DNA of 44,567 nt. It comes from UBA1205 sp045598105. Its GTDB lineage: Bacteria > Bacteroidota > Bacteroidia > Bacteroidales > WCHB1-69. The notes under the pieces are model-generated. The model had not been told where the DNA came from, ran no database searches, and saw nothing but the letters and a program-made list of their open reading frames with translations. How positions within the stretch are numbered: position 1 is the stretch's first letter; each line of letters starts with the position of its first letter. The translations under genes were made by a program, and so were the position numbers. Shown here piece after piece: positions 24,736 to 33,748 of this stretch. The stretch spans positions 1 through 44,567 of the forward strand of contig JAZLLK010000047.1 of NCBI GenBank assembly GCA_045598105.1, given 5' to 3'.

Positions 24736-26700
24736 ATGAGTAGTAAGTTAAGACGGGCTGCAAATAGCTCATTGTCGTTACGATTAAGCCTTAATGTATT
24801 AATATCCACATCCTTATTGTTTTTAGTATCGGTTATTATTATAGATTATACATCATATAAAATTATAACCGAAGAGGCAACACGTTCGGCTCAAAATGCC
24901 TTGGACGCTCACATAGCACACATGGAATCTACCTTAGGCAGGGTGGAAAATCTTACCAGGGGGAACGTGTGGAAAATACAGGAAAATATGGGTGATACCG
25001 ACTATTTATATCATGTTACCCGCACCGTATTGGAGCACAATAGTGATATAGTAGGTATGGCTATAGCCTTTATACCTGATTACTTTGATGGGAAACACTA
25101 TTTTTCGCCCTATAGCACGCGTATGCAGGGTACTGATAGTATAGTTACCATGCAATTGGGTAATGATAAGTATAATTATTTCCTTATGGAATGGTATAAT
25201 AAGCCTATGCAAATGCATAAGGCATGCTGGAGTGAGCCTTATTATGACGTCGGTGGCGGTAATCAGCTTATGGCTACCTATAGTGAACCTATATTTGATG
25301 AGCGGGGAAAAATGTGTGCCATAGTTACGGCTGATATATCGTTACAATGGATGTCGCAAATAGTATCGTCGCTTAAGTTATACGAGCATTCTTATGCTTC
25401 GTTGGTAACGGGCAAAGGCTATTATGTGTCATCTTCAGCGGGCCAAAGCATGCAGCATAGTAGCATATATGAAGATGCCGAAAAGTCAAAAAGTAATGGC
25501 TATAAGCAGTTTGTGAAGCAAATGATGACTACCTCCAAGGGAAGTAGTCGTTATCTTTATCAGCATAAGAAGGTGTTTTCGGTATTTGGTGAGCTTAATA
25601 ACGGCTGGCATTTATCGGTAATGTGCCAGTATCGGGATGTGCTGAAGGTATCTACACGCATACATGTAATAGTGCTGTTTGTATTGCTATTGGGCCTTAT
25701 TGCTTTGTTCTTTGTATGTCGTAAGGTAATACGTCATATTACACAGCCTATTACCGAGTTGTCGGTATCGGCCATGAATATGGCCATGGGTAATTTTCAT
25801 GCTAAGCTGATAGAGGTAGATACCTGTGATGAAATGCGTAAGCTGAGAGATTCATTTGCTTATATGCAAAAGTCTATTAATGATTATATTGCCGAGTTGC
25901 GTACTGCTACCATGCTCAATGAGCGTATGGTAGGTGAGCTTACCGTGGCGAAAAAAATACAGGAAAGCATGTTGCCTAAAGATTTTCCTGCAGGGCAGAT
26001 AATAAATGAGCAGGGTGAGGTGTTACGCAGGTATGGTATGCACGCCCTGTTACGCTCTGCTAAGGCAGTAGGCGGTGATATGTATGATTTTGTGGTAAAA
26101 GATAATAAGCTATACGCCGTAATAGGAGACGTATCGGGTAAAGGTGTGGCTGCCGCCATATATATGGCCATAGTAAAAGCCTCGTTCCGGTTTTTGGTGA
26201 ACAAGGGACTGGATATTAAAACCGTGGTAAGTTACATTAATAATTGCCTTAGTGACGGTAATAGCAGCAATATGTTTTGTACCATGTTTGCAGCCTGTGT
26301 ACACCTTGACAGCGGGCTTATGGAATATTGTAATGCCGGGCATAATCCCATAGTGGTAATGCCGGCTTGGAGTAGCGGTAATAAGCCTTATTATTTAAGG
26401 GTAAAACCTAATTTGGCTTTAGGTGTAATGGGTGATTTTGAATATCAGGCCGATAGCATTATGCTTGAACAGGGTTGCCGTGTGCTTATGTACACCGACG
26501 GTGTTACCGAGGCCGAAAAAAGCAATAAAGAGCAATATGGAGAGCCCCGATTACTCAAATGGGCTGAAACTATAGCTTGTGAAAGTGTGGATATAATGGG
26601 TAATAGTGCTGCTACGGAGAACCTGATGGCATCAATAAGTGAGTTTACCCAAGGCAACGAGCAAAATGATGATATTACAATACTTATAATAAGTATGTAA
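24736..26700 (+). CDS. Membrane sensor PP2C phosphatase (Cache-HAMP-SpoIIE/RsbU)
   Basis: A 654-residue protein. TM1 at about 20-42, an extracytoplasmic Cache-like sensor to about 305 (with TADISLQWMSQIVSSLKLYE), TM2 at about 308-333, HAMP to about 385, a short coiled coil with TVAKKIQESMLPKDF, then a PP2C/SpoIIE domain. Metal-binding motifs are GGDMYDF (near 445) and GDVSGKGVAAA (near 463); CNAGHNP, MYTDGVTEA and the terminal QNDDITILII are also present. It would dephosphorylate a STAS anti-sigma antagonist, and the fused kinase-STAS protein upstream is the obvious substrate. Confidence 0.92.
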   Translation: MSSKLRRAANSSLSLRLSLNVLISTSLLFLVSVIIIDYTSYKIITEEATRSAQNALDAHIAHMESTLGRVENLTRGNVWKIQENMGDTDYLYHVTRTVLEHNSDIVGMAIAFIPDYFDGKHYFSPYSTRMQGTDSIVTMQLGNDKYNYFLMEWYNKPMQMHKACWSEPYYDVGGGNQLMATYSEPIFDERGKMCAIVTADISLQWMSQIVSSLKLYEHSYASLVTGKGYYVSSSAGQSMQHSSIYEDAEKSKSNGYKQFVKQMMTTSKGSSRYLYQHKKVFSVFGELNNGWHLSVMCQYRDVLKVSTRIHVIVLFVLLLGLIALFFVCRKVIRHITQPITELSVSAMNMAMGNFHAKLIEVDTCDEMRKLRDSFAYMQKSINDYIAELRTATMLNERMVGELTVAKKIQESMLPKDFPAGQIINEQGEVLRRYGMHALLRSAKAVGGDMYDFVVKDNKLYAVIGDVSGKGVAAAIYMAIVKASFRFLVNKGLDIKTVVSYINNCLSDGNSSNMFCTMFAACVHLDSGLMEYCNAGHNPIVVMPAWSSGNKPYYLRVKPNLALGVMGDFEYQADSIMLEQGCRVLMYTDGVTEAEKSNKEQYGEPRLLKWAETIACESVDIMGNSAATENLMASISEFTQGNEQNDDITILIISM

Positions 26701-26757
26701 TATATAGGTATTTGATGTACGAATATATGTAAAAAGTGTAAATGTATATAAAAATAT

Positions 26758-28992
26758 ATGAATTTTATAACTGATATAGCCATTATCCTCATAGCTGCGG
26801 GCTTGTTTACCATTATAAGCAGGGTGTTTAAGTTGCCCCGCTTTTTGGGCTACGTAGTAGCCGGCGTATTATTAGGGCCGCGGGTGGGCATAGTGCCCAT
26901 ATCCGGCATGGACAATGTAGAGGAGTGGTCGGAAATAGGCCTTATATTTTTATTGTTTACGCTGGGGTTGGAATTGAACTTCTACAATTTAAAGCGTATG
27001 AGTGTAAATGTGCTCATAGCTGCAGCCGGTAAAATATTCGGAATGCTCTTTGTGGGTGTAATAGTAGGCCTTGTATCGGGTCATACGGTTGTGGAGAGCG
27101 TGTTTTTAGGCAGTGTGCTCAGTATGTCGTCATCGGTATTTATAGAAAGGATATATCACGATATGGGCAGGGAGCAGGCATCGCATGCCAAAATGCTGTT
27201 TGACAGTTTAAAAATAAGCGATCTTGTAGCCATGGTGCTCATGGTGGTGCTCACGGGTATAGTGCTTGGCCGGGGGCATGAAGGTGTGGGCATATTATGG
27301 GAGCTTATGAAGTTGTTATTGTTCCTGGTGTTATGTTTTGGCATAGGTATTACATTTTTGCCTGTGTTTTTCCGTTGGGTGCACAAGTATGTAAATGACG
27401 AGGTGGTGCTTATAGTGGCTATAGGTTTGTGCTTTGCCATGGTGGAGATTACGGTGCACGTGGGGTTTTCGGTCGATTTGGGCGCTTTTATTATGGGAGC
27501 GGTACTTTCGTGCTCTATGGAAGGCGAGCGTATAGAAAAGAGTATAGTACACATACGTGATTTGTTTGCTGCCATATTCTTTGTATCCATAGGTATGATG
27601 GTAGATCCCATGGTGGTGTATGCTCATTGGCAAATGGTGCTGGTGTTGTCGCTTATTACCATAGTGGGAGGGGTATTATTTGCCACCATAGGCGGCATGG
27701 CGGCCGGTGAAGATATTAAAACTGCCGTACAAATGGGTTTAAGTCAGTCTATGTTGGGTGAATTTGCCTTTATTATAGCGGCCTTGGGGTGCTCTTTAGG
27801 GGTGCTGAGCAGTTTTATACATCCTGTAATAGTGGCGGTATCGGTTATAACCACCTTTGTAGTTACCTTTTTTATCAAATGGATGGAACCCATATCCAAG
27901 TGCTTATGTAGCATATTACCTTCCTCATGGAAGGCCAAATGGGCATTAAAAACCGACAATTTGCGAAACAGTACCATAGCAGTGGAAACGGAATGGAAAA
28001 AAATAATTAAAAGTTATGTGCTTCAGTTGGGCTTTTATGGTATGGTATCTATAGTGATATTATGGATATTAAGCATATATGCACCTAAGTGGCTGTACAC
28101 ATGGCTGCCTGGTAAAAACCTGATATACTATAATATAATGAGCTGTGTAATTACCTTGCTGGTAATGAGTCCTTTTCTGCTGGGTATGGTGCGTAGGCGA
28201 ATGTCTACGGAGCATACTTTGCATAAGCTGGAGAATTATAAAAAGCAGAACAGAAATATTATCCTTTTTTATTCCTATCTTAAGGTTGTACTGGCTGCTG
28301 TGATAGTAACTGCCGTGTTTTATGTGTATTTCCAATGGCATTATGCGTGGCTTATATTGGTATGGGTGTTGGCCGCAAGTGCGTTATATGGGGTAAGCCG
28401 ATGGTATGCCATGAGCAGACTGGAGCGGCTTTTTGTGCATAATCTTAATTCCAAGGAGGCGGAAGAAAAAGAAAAGCGGCCTATTACTGCCGCCATGCAG
28501 GAAAAGCTGGCACGCTATGACGTGCATGTGGAAGGCATGGAGGTGCAACCCGAGTTTAAATACATAGGCAAAACTTTAAGGGAAATGCCTTTTAGGCATG
28601 TGGCCGATGTGAATGTGGTAGAAATACGTCGCGGCAACAGGCGTATAAGAGTGCCTGCCGGTGGCGAAATGATATATCCTCACGATTTGCTGGTGGCGGT
28701 AGGTACTACCGAACAGTTGCATGAGTTCCGCTCCATAGTGGAAGCCAATACCTTACCCCCATACGCGGATGAGCATCCGGAATTTGAGGTGCGAAAATTT
28801 ATATTGCCTCATAACCATAAGTGGGCACATAAAACGCTGCGTCAAATTAAAATGCGAACCTATGCCTGCATGGTAGTAAGTATAATGCGTGATGAACATA
28901 TATATACCAATCCTCTTCCTGACGATGAACTGCTGCCGGGTGATATGTTGTGGATAGCCGGTGAAAAAGAGAATATAGATTTTATATTATAG
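26758..28992 (+). CDS. Kef/CPA2-type cation:proton antiporter with two RCK-C domains
   Basis: A 744-residue protein. The first 380 residues are a CPA2 antiporter with about 12 helices: LPRFLGYVVAGVLLGPRVGI, GLIFLLFTLGLELNF and VHVGFSVDLGAFIMGAVLS. Extra hydrophobic segments follow at about 415-560. Two TrkA-C (RCK-C) domains form the C-terminus: VNVVEIRRGNRRIRVPAGG near 620 and RTYACMVVSIMRDEHIYTNP near 705. No RCK-N (NAD-binding) domain lies between. Likely K+ or Na+/H+ exchange. The 57-bp gap from the phosphatase gene leaves co-transcription open. Confidence 0.88.
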   Translation: MNFITDIAIILIAAGLFTIISRVFKLPRFLGYVVAGVLLGPRVGIVPISGMDNVEEWSEIGLIFLLFTLGLELNFYNLKRMSVNVLIAAAGKIFGMLFVGVIVGLVSGHTVVESVFLGSVLSMSSSVFIERIYHDMGREQASHAKMLFDSLKISDLVAMVLMVVLTGIVLGRGHEGVGILWELMKLLLFLVLCFGIGITFLPVFFRWVHKYVNDEVVLIVAIGLCFAMVEITVHVGFSVDLGAFIMGAVLSCSMEGERIEKSIVHIRDLFAAIFFVSIGMMVDPMVVYAHWQMVLVLSLITIVGGVLFATIGGMAAGEDIKTAVQMGLSQSMLGEFAFIIAALGCSLGVLSSFIHPVIVAVSVITTFVVTFFIKWMEPISKCLCSILPSSWKAKWALKTDNLRNSTIAVETEWKKIIKSYVLQLGFYGMVSIVILWILSIYAPKWLYTWLPGKNLIYYNIMSCVITLLVMSPFLLGMVRRRMSTEHTLHKLENYKKQNRNIILFYSYLKVVLAAVIVTAVFYVYFQWHYAWLILVWVLAASALYGVSRWYAMSRLERLFVHNLNSKEAEEKEKRPITAAMQEKLARYDVHVEGMEVQPEFKYIGKTLREMPFRHVADVNVVEIRRGNRRIRVPAGGEMIYPHDLLVAVGTTEQLHEFRSIVEANTLPPYADEHPEFEVRKFILPHNHKWAHKTLRQIKMRTYACMVVSIMRDEHIYTNPLPDDELLPGDMLWIAGEKENIDFIL

Positions 28993-29050
28993 CAGCCGTA
29001 AAAAATTTTTTTTTATGCCATAAATAGTGGTACTGCGTTATATTTTTGTG

Positions 29051-29058
29051 TAATTTTG
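29051..29058 (+). promoter_or_regulatory. -7 element of the phospho-sugar mutase gene
   Basis: TAATTTTG followed by CACAAAAATATC, 20 bp before the ATG at 29079. It overlaps the in-frame upstream codons, which supports the later start. Confidence 0.6.
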
Positions 29059-29078
29059 CACAAAAATATCAGCAATAT

Positions 29079-30806
29079 ATGGAAAGTATTACACAGCAGA
29101 ATATAAACGCATGGCTCACAGGTGGCTATGATGAATGTGACAAGGAGCAAATACGTAATATGATGCAGCAGGCTCCCGAGGAATTGGAAGATGCTTTTTA
29201 CAAAAGTTTGGAATTCGGTACCGGCGGATTACGGGGAGTAATGGGCATAGGTACTAACAGAATGAATAAATATAATGTGGCCATGGCCACACAGGGTTTG
29301 GCCAATTATGTGTCCGCTTGTTTTACTCAGCGTCCGCTTAAGGCCGCCGTATCACATGACAGCCGTAATAACAGCCGGCAGTTTGCCGAAATTACCGCTA
29401 AAGTATTGGCTGCTAACGGATATGATGTGTATCTTTTTGATGCCCTTAGGCCTACACCCGAGTTGTCATTTGCCGTAAGGCATTATGGTTGTCAGGTGGG
29501 CGTAATGATTACGGCCAGCCATAATCCTAAGGAATATAACGGTTACAAGGCCTATTGGAATGACGGCTGTCAGCTGGTAGTTCCGCATGATGTAAATGTA
29601 ATAGCAGAGGTAGAGAAAATAAGTTCCCTTAACGATATTAAAATGCAGGGCGGTGAGGGCCGCATACACATAATAGGGGCCGAAACCGATGCCATATATA
29701 TGGACCATGTGGCTCAAAACAGTCTGCTTCCACAGGTGATAAAGGAATGGCATGACCTTAAAATAGTATATTCACCTCTTCACGGCACGGGTATTACGCT
29801 GGTGCCATGTATGCTGAAAAAAATGGGCTTTACCCATGTGCATGTGGTGGAAGAGCAGGCTGAGCCTAATGGAAACTTTCCCACGGCCAAGTCGCCTAAT
29901 CCTGAGGAAAAGTCGGCCATGGAATTGTCGGTGGCTTTGGCTAAAAGAATAGATGCCGATATAGTAATGGCTACCGACCCCGATGCAGACAGGGTAGGTG
30001 TGGCCATAAAATGCAATAACGGAGAGTGGATGCTGCTCAATGGTAATCAAACAGCTTCTATATTAATATATTATCTTCTTAAGCAGTGGAATGCTACAGG
30101 TAAGCTTACCGGTAAGGAGTATATAGTAAAAACCATAGTTACCTCCGAACTTTTGGCAGCTATAGCTGCCAAAAATGGTGTAAAATGCTATGATGTGCTC
30201 ACCGGATTTAAATATATAGGTGATAAAATACGTGAGCTGGAAGGAAAAGAGCAGTTTATAGGCGGCGGTGAAGAAAGCTATGGCTATTTGATAGGTGATT
30301 TTGTGCGTGATAAGGATGCGGTGAGCTCATGTGCCATGATAGCCGAAATAGCCGCCTGGGCCAAAAGTCAGGGAAAAACATTCTTTGATATATTGGTAGA
30401 GCTATACATGGAATACGGTTTTTATAAAGAAGACCTGCTCTCCATTACCAAAAAAGGCAAGTCCGGAGGTGAAGAAATAAGACAAATGATGCAGAATTTC
30501 CGTGCTAACCCTCCTCAAAGCATTAACGGTTCGCCGGTGGTGTGCATTAAGGACTATGACAGCTTACTCAGCAGGGATATGCGTACCGGTAATACCGAGC
30601 CTATATTGCTGCCACGCAGCAATGTACTGCAGTTTTTTACGGCTGACGGCAGTAAGGTAACGGTGCGTCCTTCGGGCACGGAGCCTAAAATTAAATTCTA
30701 TTTTGGCGTAAAAGCCGATATAGCCAATGCGCAGGACTATGATGCCATACATGCCCGCTTAACGGACAAAATAGAGGCCATAAAGATGTCTATGAATTTG
30801 GTATAG
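29079..30806 (+). CDS. Phospho-sugar mutase (phosphoglucomutase/phosphomannomutase family)
   Basis: A 575-residue alpha-D-phosphohexomutase from the ATG at 29079. Motifs: FGTGGLRGVMGIGTNRMNKY, the phospho-Ser loop VMITASHNPKEYNGYKAYW, the metal loop ATDPDADRVGVAI, the sugar-binding GGGEESYGYL and the phosphate-binding TVRPSGTEPKIKFYF. It interconverts hexose 1- and 6-phosphates. The length and GEESYG motif match the bacterial PgcA-like group. Ends in a shared bidirectional terminator. Confidence 0.92.
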   Translation: MESITQQNINAWLTGGYDECDKEQIRNMMQQAPEELEDAFYKSLEFGTGGLRGVMGIGTNRMNKYNVAMATQGLANYVSACFTQRPLKAAVSHDSRNNSRQFAEITAKVLAANGYDVYLFDALRPTPELSFAVRHYGCQVGVMITASHNPKEYNGYKAYWNDGCQLVVPHDVNVIAEVEKISSLNDIKMQGGEGRIHIIGAETDAIYMDHVAQNSLLPQVIKEWHDLKIVYSPLHGTGITLVPCMLKKMGFTHVHVVEEQAEPNGNFPTAKSPNPEEKSAMELSVALAKRIDADIVMATDPDADRVGVAIKCNNGEWMLLNGNQTASILIYYLLKQWNATGKLTGKEYIVKTIVTSELLAAIAAKNGVKCYDVLTGFKYIGDKIRELEGKEQFIGGGEESYGYLIGDFVRDKDAVSSCAMIAEIAAWAKSQGKTFFDILVELYMEYGFYKEDLLSITKKGKSGGEEIRQMMQNFRANPPQSINGSPVVCIKDYDSLLSRDMRTGNTEPILLPRSNVLQFFTADGSKVTVRPSGTEPKIKFYFGVKADIANAQDYDAIHARLTDKIEAIKMSMNLV

Positions 30807-30824
30807 ATATATATTATCATTTAT

Positions 30825-30858
30825 AAATATAGCCGGTGATAATTCATCGGCTATATTT
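30825..30858. terminator. Bidirectional terminator between the mutase and Lnb-like genes
   Basis: An 11-bp perfect stem AAATATAGCCG / CGGCTATATTT extended by four more pairs around a TAAT loop. Flanking A/T tracts allow use from both strands. It sits between two convergent genes. Confidence 0.75.
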
Positions 30859-30882
30859 ATATGTATTTATTTTAGAGGGTGT

Positions 30883-32034
30883 TTAGTTCTTTGGGGTTAC
30901 AGCCTGTGCTTTAAGCAGTGCCCATAGGCGTATAATAATGGTGCATAATATGGGCAGTACGGCTATATTGAAACTTTGAGGCCACAAGCCAAAACAACCC
31001 AGGCCCAGCAGGGCACACACGCACATAGCATATATTATAGGACGCGGTGTTCGGCGAAGCCCGAAGAGCAGTATCCATGCCAGAGGATTGAGCCATAGAA
31101 TGTTAAAATTGTACTTGGTGGCATAGTGATTGGATATAAACCACAGGAATATAATGGCCACACTCAGCAGAGCCAGTGATAAATACAGCAGTATGTCAAA
31201 TATTCTCACATAGGTGCCTCTTTTACGTTCGTACCAGGTGATAATAAGGGCCACTGCCAGCACCAGTGAAAATGCCATAACCGGTGTAACCGGTGTACGC
31301 TGCGGCGGGGTGAGGGTAGATGGCAGCAAATAGCCTTGGCGGGCAACAATGCCGCCGGCTTTACCCTGATATAGGCAGGTATCGGCCTGATGTTGTATGT
31401 CAAAGGGTATGTACATGTATTCCCAGTTATTCAGCTTTTTATCGGTGCGTGCGCCCAGTAGCATGTCTATAGCAAAACGCCACCATAGCAGACTATCGGT
31501 ATAGGCATAGTACAGTTGCCTGTAGGTGAGCGGCTGCTGCATGTATTGGTGTGAAAATGCGGAGTCGGATATGGATTTTTGTATTATATCACGCACGCGG
31601 GTGGCACAATTGTCCCGAAAAAAGTCATAGTGGTAGTAGCGGTTTTGAGGCTTGTAGTTTTCAGCCAGCAGCAGGTAGAGCTTGTTCTTTTCCTGTAGGG
31701 TCATATTCAGTTCCTGTTCCATTACACTGCGGCCCTCGTATTGATAGCCCCACACAAAGGACGGTGTGGGTTCGGCTGCCAGCATGTAGGGAAGCTGCCC
31801 CATGAAGAATTTAAGGTAGAAATGCGGCTCGTCAAAGTCGAATACGCCGTAGTTGAAGGTAACATCCATGTTCAGACTGTCATCTTGTATTCTTATGGCG
31901 CTGTGACCAAACGATTCATAAAAATCCAAGCCCGGTCCGCAGGTGAGTATGCTCACCTTCGACAGGCTGCTTAGCTGTGCCTGTGTGCTTATTGCCAGCA
32001 TGCACAATACTGATATTAAGGTTATTTTTTTCAT
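30883..32034 (-). CDS. DUF4105 / Lnb N-terminal-domain protein with C-terminal membrane segments
   Basis: A 383-residue protein from the ATG at 32034; the longer frame from 32130 reads through the promoter. The N-terminus MKKITLISVLCMLAISTQAQ is a signal peptide. The periplasmic domain has the family residues His in YESFGHSAIRI and Cys in FFRDNCATRVRDII, a plausible Cys/His catalytic pair as in the lipoprotein N-acyltransferase Lnb of Firmicutes (PF13387). About five hydrophobic helices follow from near residue 250. It may act in lipoprotein N-acylation or envelope lipid transfer; function is inferred. Confidence 0.78.
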   Translation of the reverse strand: MKKITLISVLCMLAISTQAQLSSLSKVSILTCGPGLDFYESFGHSAIRIQDDSLNMDVTFNYGVFDFDEPHFYLKFFMGQLPYMLAAEPTPSFVWGYQYEGRSVMEQELNMTLQEKNKLYLLLAENYKPQNRYYHYDFFRDNCATRVRDIIQKSISDSAFSHQYMQQPLTYRQLYYAYTDSLLWWRFAIDMLLGARTDKKLNNWEYMYIPFDIQHQADTCLYQGKAGGIVARQGYLLPSTLTPPQRTPVTPVMAFSLVLAVALIITWYERKRGTYVRIFDILLYLSLALLSVAIIFLWFISNHYATKYNFNILWLNPLAWILLFGLRRTPRPIIYAMCVCALLGLGCFGLWPQSFNIAVLPILCTIIIRLWALLKAQAVTPKN

Positions 32035-32063
32035 ATTTACAATTATATGGTATATATAAAATG

Positions 32064-32071
32064 CAAAGGTA
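32064..32071 (-). promoter_or_regulatory. -7 element of the DUF4105 gene
   Basis: The minus strand reads TACCTTTG followed by CATTTTATATATACC, 30 bp before the ATG at 32034. Confidence 0.65.
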
Positions 32072-32178
32072 CTACTTTTGCCTGTATGTGGGCGTTGTAG
32101 TTCTGCTTTTTTTTTGCCGGCAGGCGGCAAAAATGAAAAAAAACAGGAGCTTTTGAGCTTTGATATTGAAAAAAAAAC

Positions 32179-32186
32179 TACCTTTG
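32179..32186 (+). promoter_or_regulatory. -7 element of tRNA-Leu
   Basis: TACCTTTG lies 10 bp before the tRNA 5' end, with TTTG copies upstream at 32152 and 32159 as possible -33 boxes. Transcription would begin almost at the mature 5' end. Confidence 0.6.
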
Positions 32187-32196
32187 CATTTTGTGA

Positions 32197-32278
32197 GCGG
32201 GTGTGGCGTAATTGGTAGCCGCGCCAGACTTAGGATCTGGTGACGAAAGTCGTAGGAGTTCGAGTCTCCTCACCCGCA
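32197..32278 (+). tRNA. tRNA-Leu (anticodon UAG)
   Basis: An 82-nt cloverleaf. Acceptor arms are GCGGGTG and CACCCGC with discriminator A. The anticodon stem CCAGA/TCTGG encloses CTTAGGA, so TAG (32231-32233) is the anticodon, reading CUA/CUN leucine codons. The long variable arm (TGACGAAAGTCGTA) is typical of class II tRNA-Leu, and the T-arm GGAGT-TCGAGTC follows. The CCA end is not encoded. Confidence 0.93.
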
Positions 32279-32288
32279 CAAGTTGAAT

Positions 32289-32315
32289 AACGAGGCAGCA
32301 GGCCTCGTTTTTTTT
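32289..32315 (+). terminator. Terminator after tRNA-Leu
   Basis: An 8-bp stem AACGAGGC / GCCTCGTT with a five-base loop, followed by a run of T, ten bases after the tRNA. Confidence 0.8.
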
Positions 32316-32370
32316 GTGTGTACGCTTTATGGAGAATAATTATAAAGTGGCAGTGCATGAAAAAAAATGT

Positions 32371-32378
32371 TACCTTTG
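32371..32378 (+). promoter_or_regulatory. -7 element of mnmE
   Basis: TACCTTTG followed by CAACC, 20 bp before the ATG at 32399. It rules out the earlier in-frame ATG at 32318. Confidence 0.65.
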
Positions 32379-32398
32379 CAACCAAATATATAACAAGT

Positions 32399-33748
32399 AT
32401 GCAGGAAACCATTTGTGCCTTATCTACGCCATTGGCTATGGGTGCCATAGCCGTAATACGAGTATCGGGTGAGCAGGCGTTGCCCATAGTGCAGCAGTTG
32501 TTTTGCCCCGCTGTGCCCTGCCGCTATGAGCCCCGAAAGGCTTATTTTGGTGAAATAACCGATGGGAACAGGGTACTGGATGAGGTGCTGTGCACCTATT
32601 TTAAAGCTCCGCATTCCTTTACGGGAGAAGATATGGTGGAGATAAGCTGTCATGGCTCGTTATATGTGCAAAAACGTATGGTAGAGCTGCTTATAGAGCA
32701 TGGCTGCAGGCATGCCATGGCCGGTGAGTTTACCCAAAGAGCTTTTTTGAACGGAAAAATGGACCTGTCACAAGCCGAAGGCGTAGCCGATGTAATAGCC
32801 TCACGTAGCAGAAGTGCTCATGCTTTGGCTATAAAAGGACTTAAAGGCAGCCTTTCGGCAAAAATAAAGGAACTGAGGCGACAGCTGCTGCATTTTGCAG
32901 CCATGTTGGAGCTGGAACTGGATTTTTCGGAAGAAGATGTGGAGTTTGCCAATAGAGATATGTTATGTCAATTACTGCAGGATATAATAAGCCAAATAGA
33001 CATTCTGCTCCATTCCTTCAGCCAGGGCAATGCAATAAAAGAAGGCATACCGGTGGTAATAGCCGGCAAGCCTAATACGGGCAAGTCCACCCTGCTCAAT
33101 GCCTTATTGCAGGAGGACAGAGCCATAGTGTCGGATATTCCGGGCACTACCCGTGATACGGTGGAAGAACTGTTCAATATAGGCGGCTTCACCTTTCGAT
33201 TCATAGATACTGCAGGCATACATCATAGTAATGACCGCATAGAAAACTGCGGTATAGAGCGTGCCAAAAAAAGCCTGCAACAAGCCGATATAGTGCTACT
33301 GATGAGTGATGGCCGGCAAGCCAAAGACGCGGAGCAGGATTATGCCTCCCTGCTGGCAAGTGTAGCCGTGGACGGAAAACATGTAATACGTATAGTGAAC
33401 AAATTAGACCTGCTACCCGCTGACTATGAGCAACATGATGGTGTGCTATATATATCGGCTAAGCATGGCCTGCATATAGATGCCCTGCAGCAACAGCTGC
33501 TGAATATAGCCCGCTCTTATGAGGGTGAGCAGGAGGTATTACTGAGCAACGTACGCCACTATGAAGCCCTGTATAATGCTAAGCAGAGCCTGAGTCAGGC
33601 ACTGGCATCACTGCAGGCACAGGCATTTACCGACTGTGTAGCCATAGACATACGCCAGGGCCTGTACCATTTGGGTGAGGTTACCGGCGAAATATCCAAT
33701 AATGACATTCTTAATGAAATATTCTCCCGTTTCTGCATAGGAAAATAG
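32399..33748 (+). CDS. mnmE: tRNA uridine-5-carboxymethylaminomethyl modification GTPase MnmE
   Basis: A 449-residue protein from the ATG at 32399 (METICALS-type start: MQETICALSTPLAMGAIAVI). The N-terminal folate-binding domain is followed by the helical domain and an inserted GTPase. G1 is AGKPNTGKSTLLNALL, G2/G3 lie in IPGTTRDTVEE and FIDTAGIH, and NKLD is G4. It ends FCIGK with the conserved Cys. With MnmG it modifies wobble U34 of certain tRNAs. Last resident gene before the defence island. Confidence 0.97.
   Translation: MQETICALSTPLAMGAIAVIRVSGEQALPIVQQLFCPAVPCRYEPRKAYFGEITDGNRVLDEVLCTYFKAPHSFTGEDMVEISCHGSLYVQKRMVELLIEHGCRHAMAGEFTQRAFLNGKMDLSQAEGVADVIASRSRSAHALAIKGLKGSLSAKIKELRRQLLHFAAMLELELDFSEEDVEFANRDMLCQLLQDIISQIDILLHSFSQGNAIKEGIPVVIAGKPNTGKSTLLNALLQEDRAIVSDIPGTTRDTVEELFNIGGFTFRFIDTAGIHHSNDRIENCGIERAKKSLQQADIVLLMSDGRQAKDAEQDYASLLASVAVDGKHVIRIVNKLDLLPADYEQHDGVLYISAKHGLHIDALQQQLLNIARSYEGEQEVLLSNVRHYEALYNAKQSLSQALASLQAQAFTDCVAIDIRQGLYHLGEVTGEISNNDILNEIFSRFCIGK

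Noticed and set aside
32197..32278. tRNA-Leu as the attachment site of the right island
   Set aside because: mnmE, a resident gene, lies between the tRNA and the island, and no repeat of the tRNA 3' end was found before 44,567.
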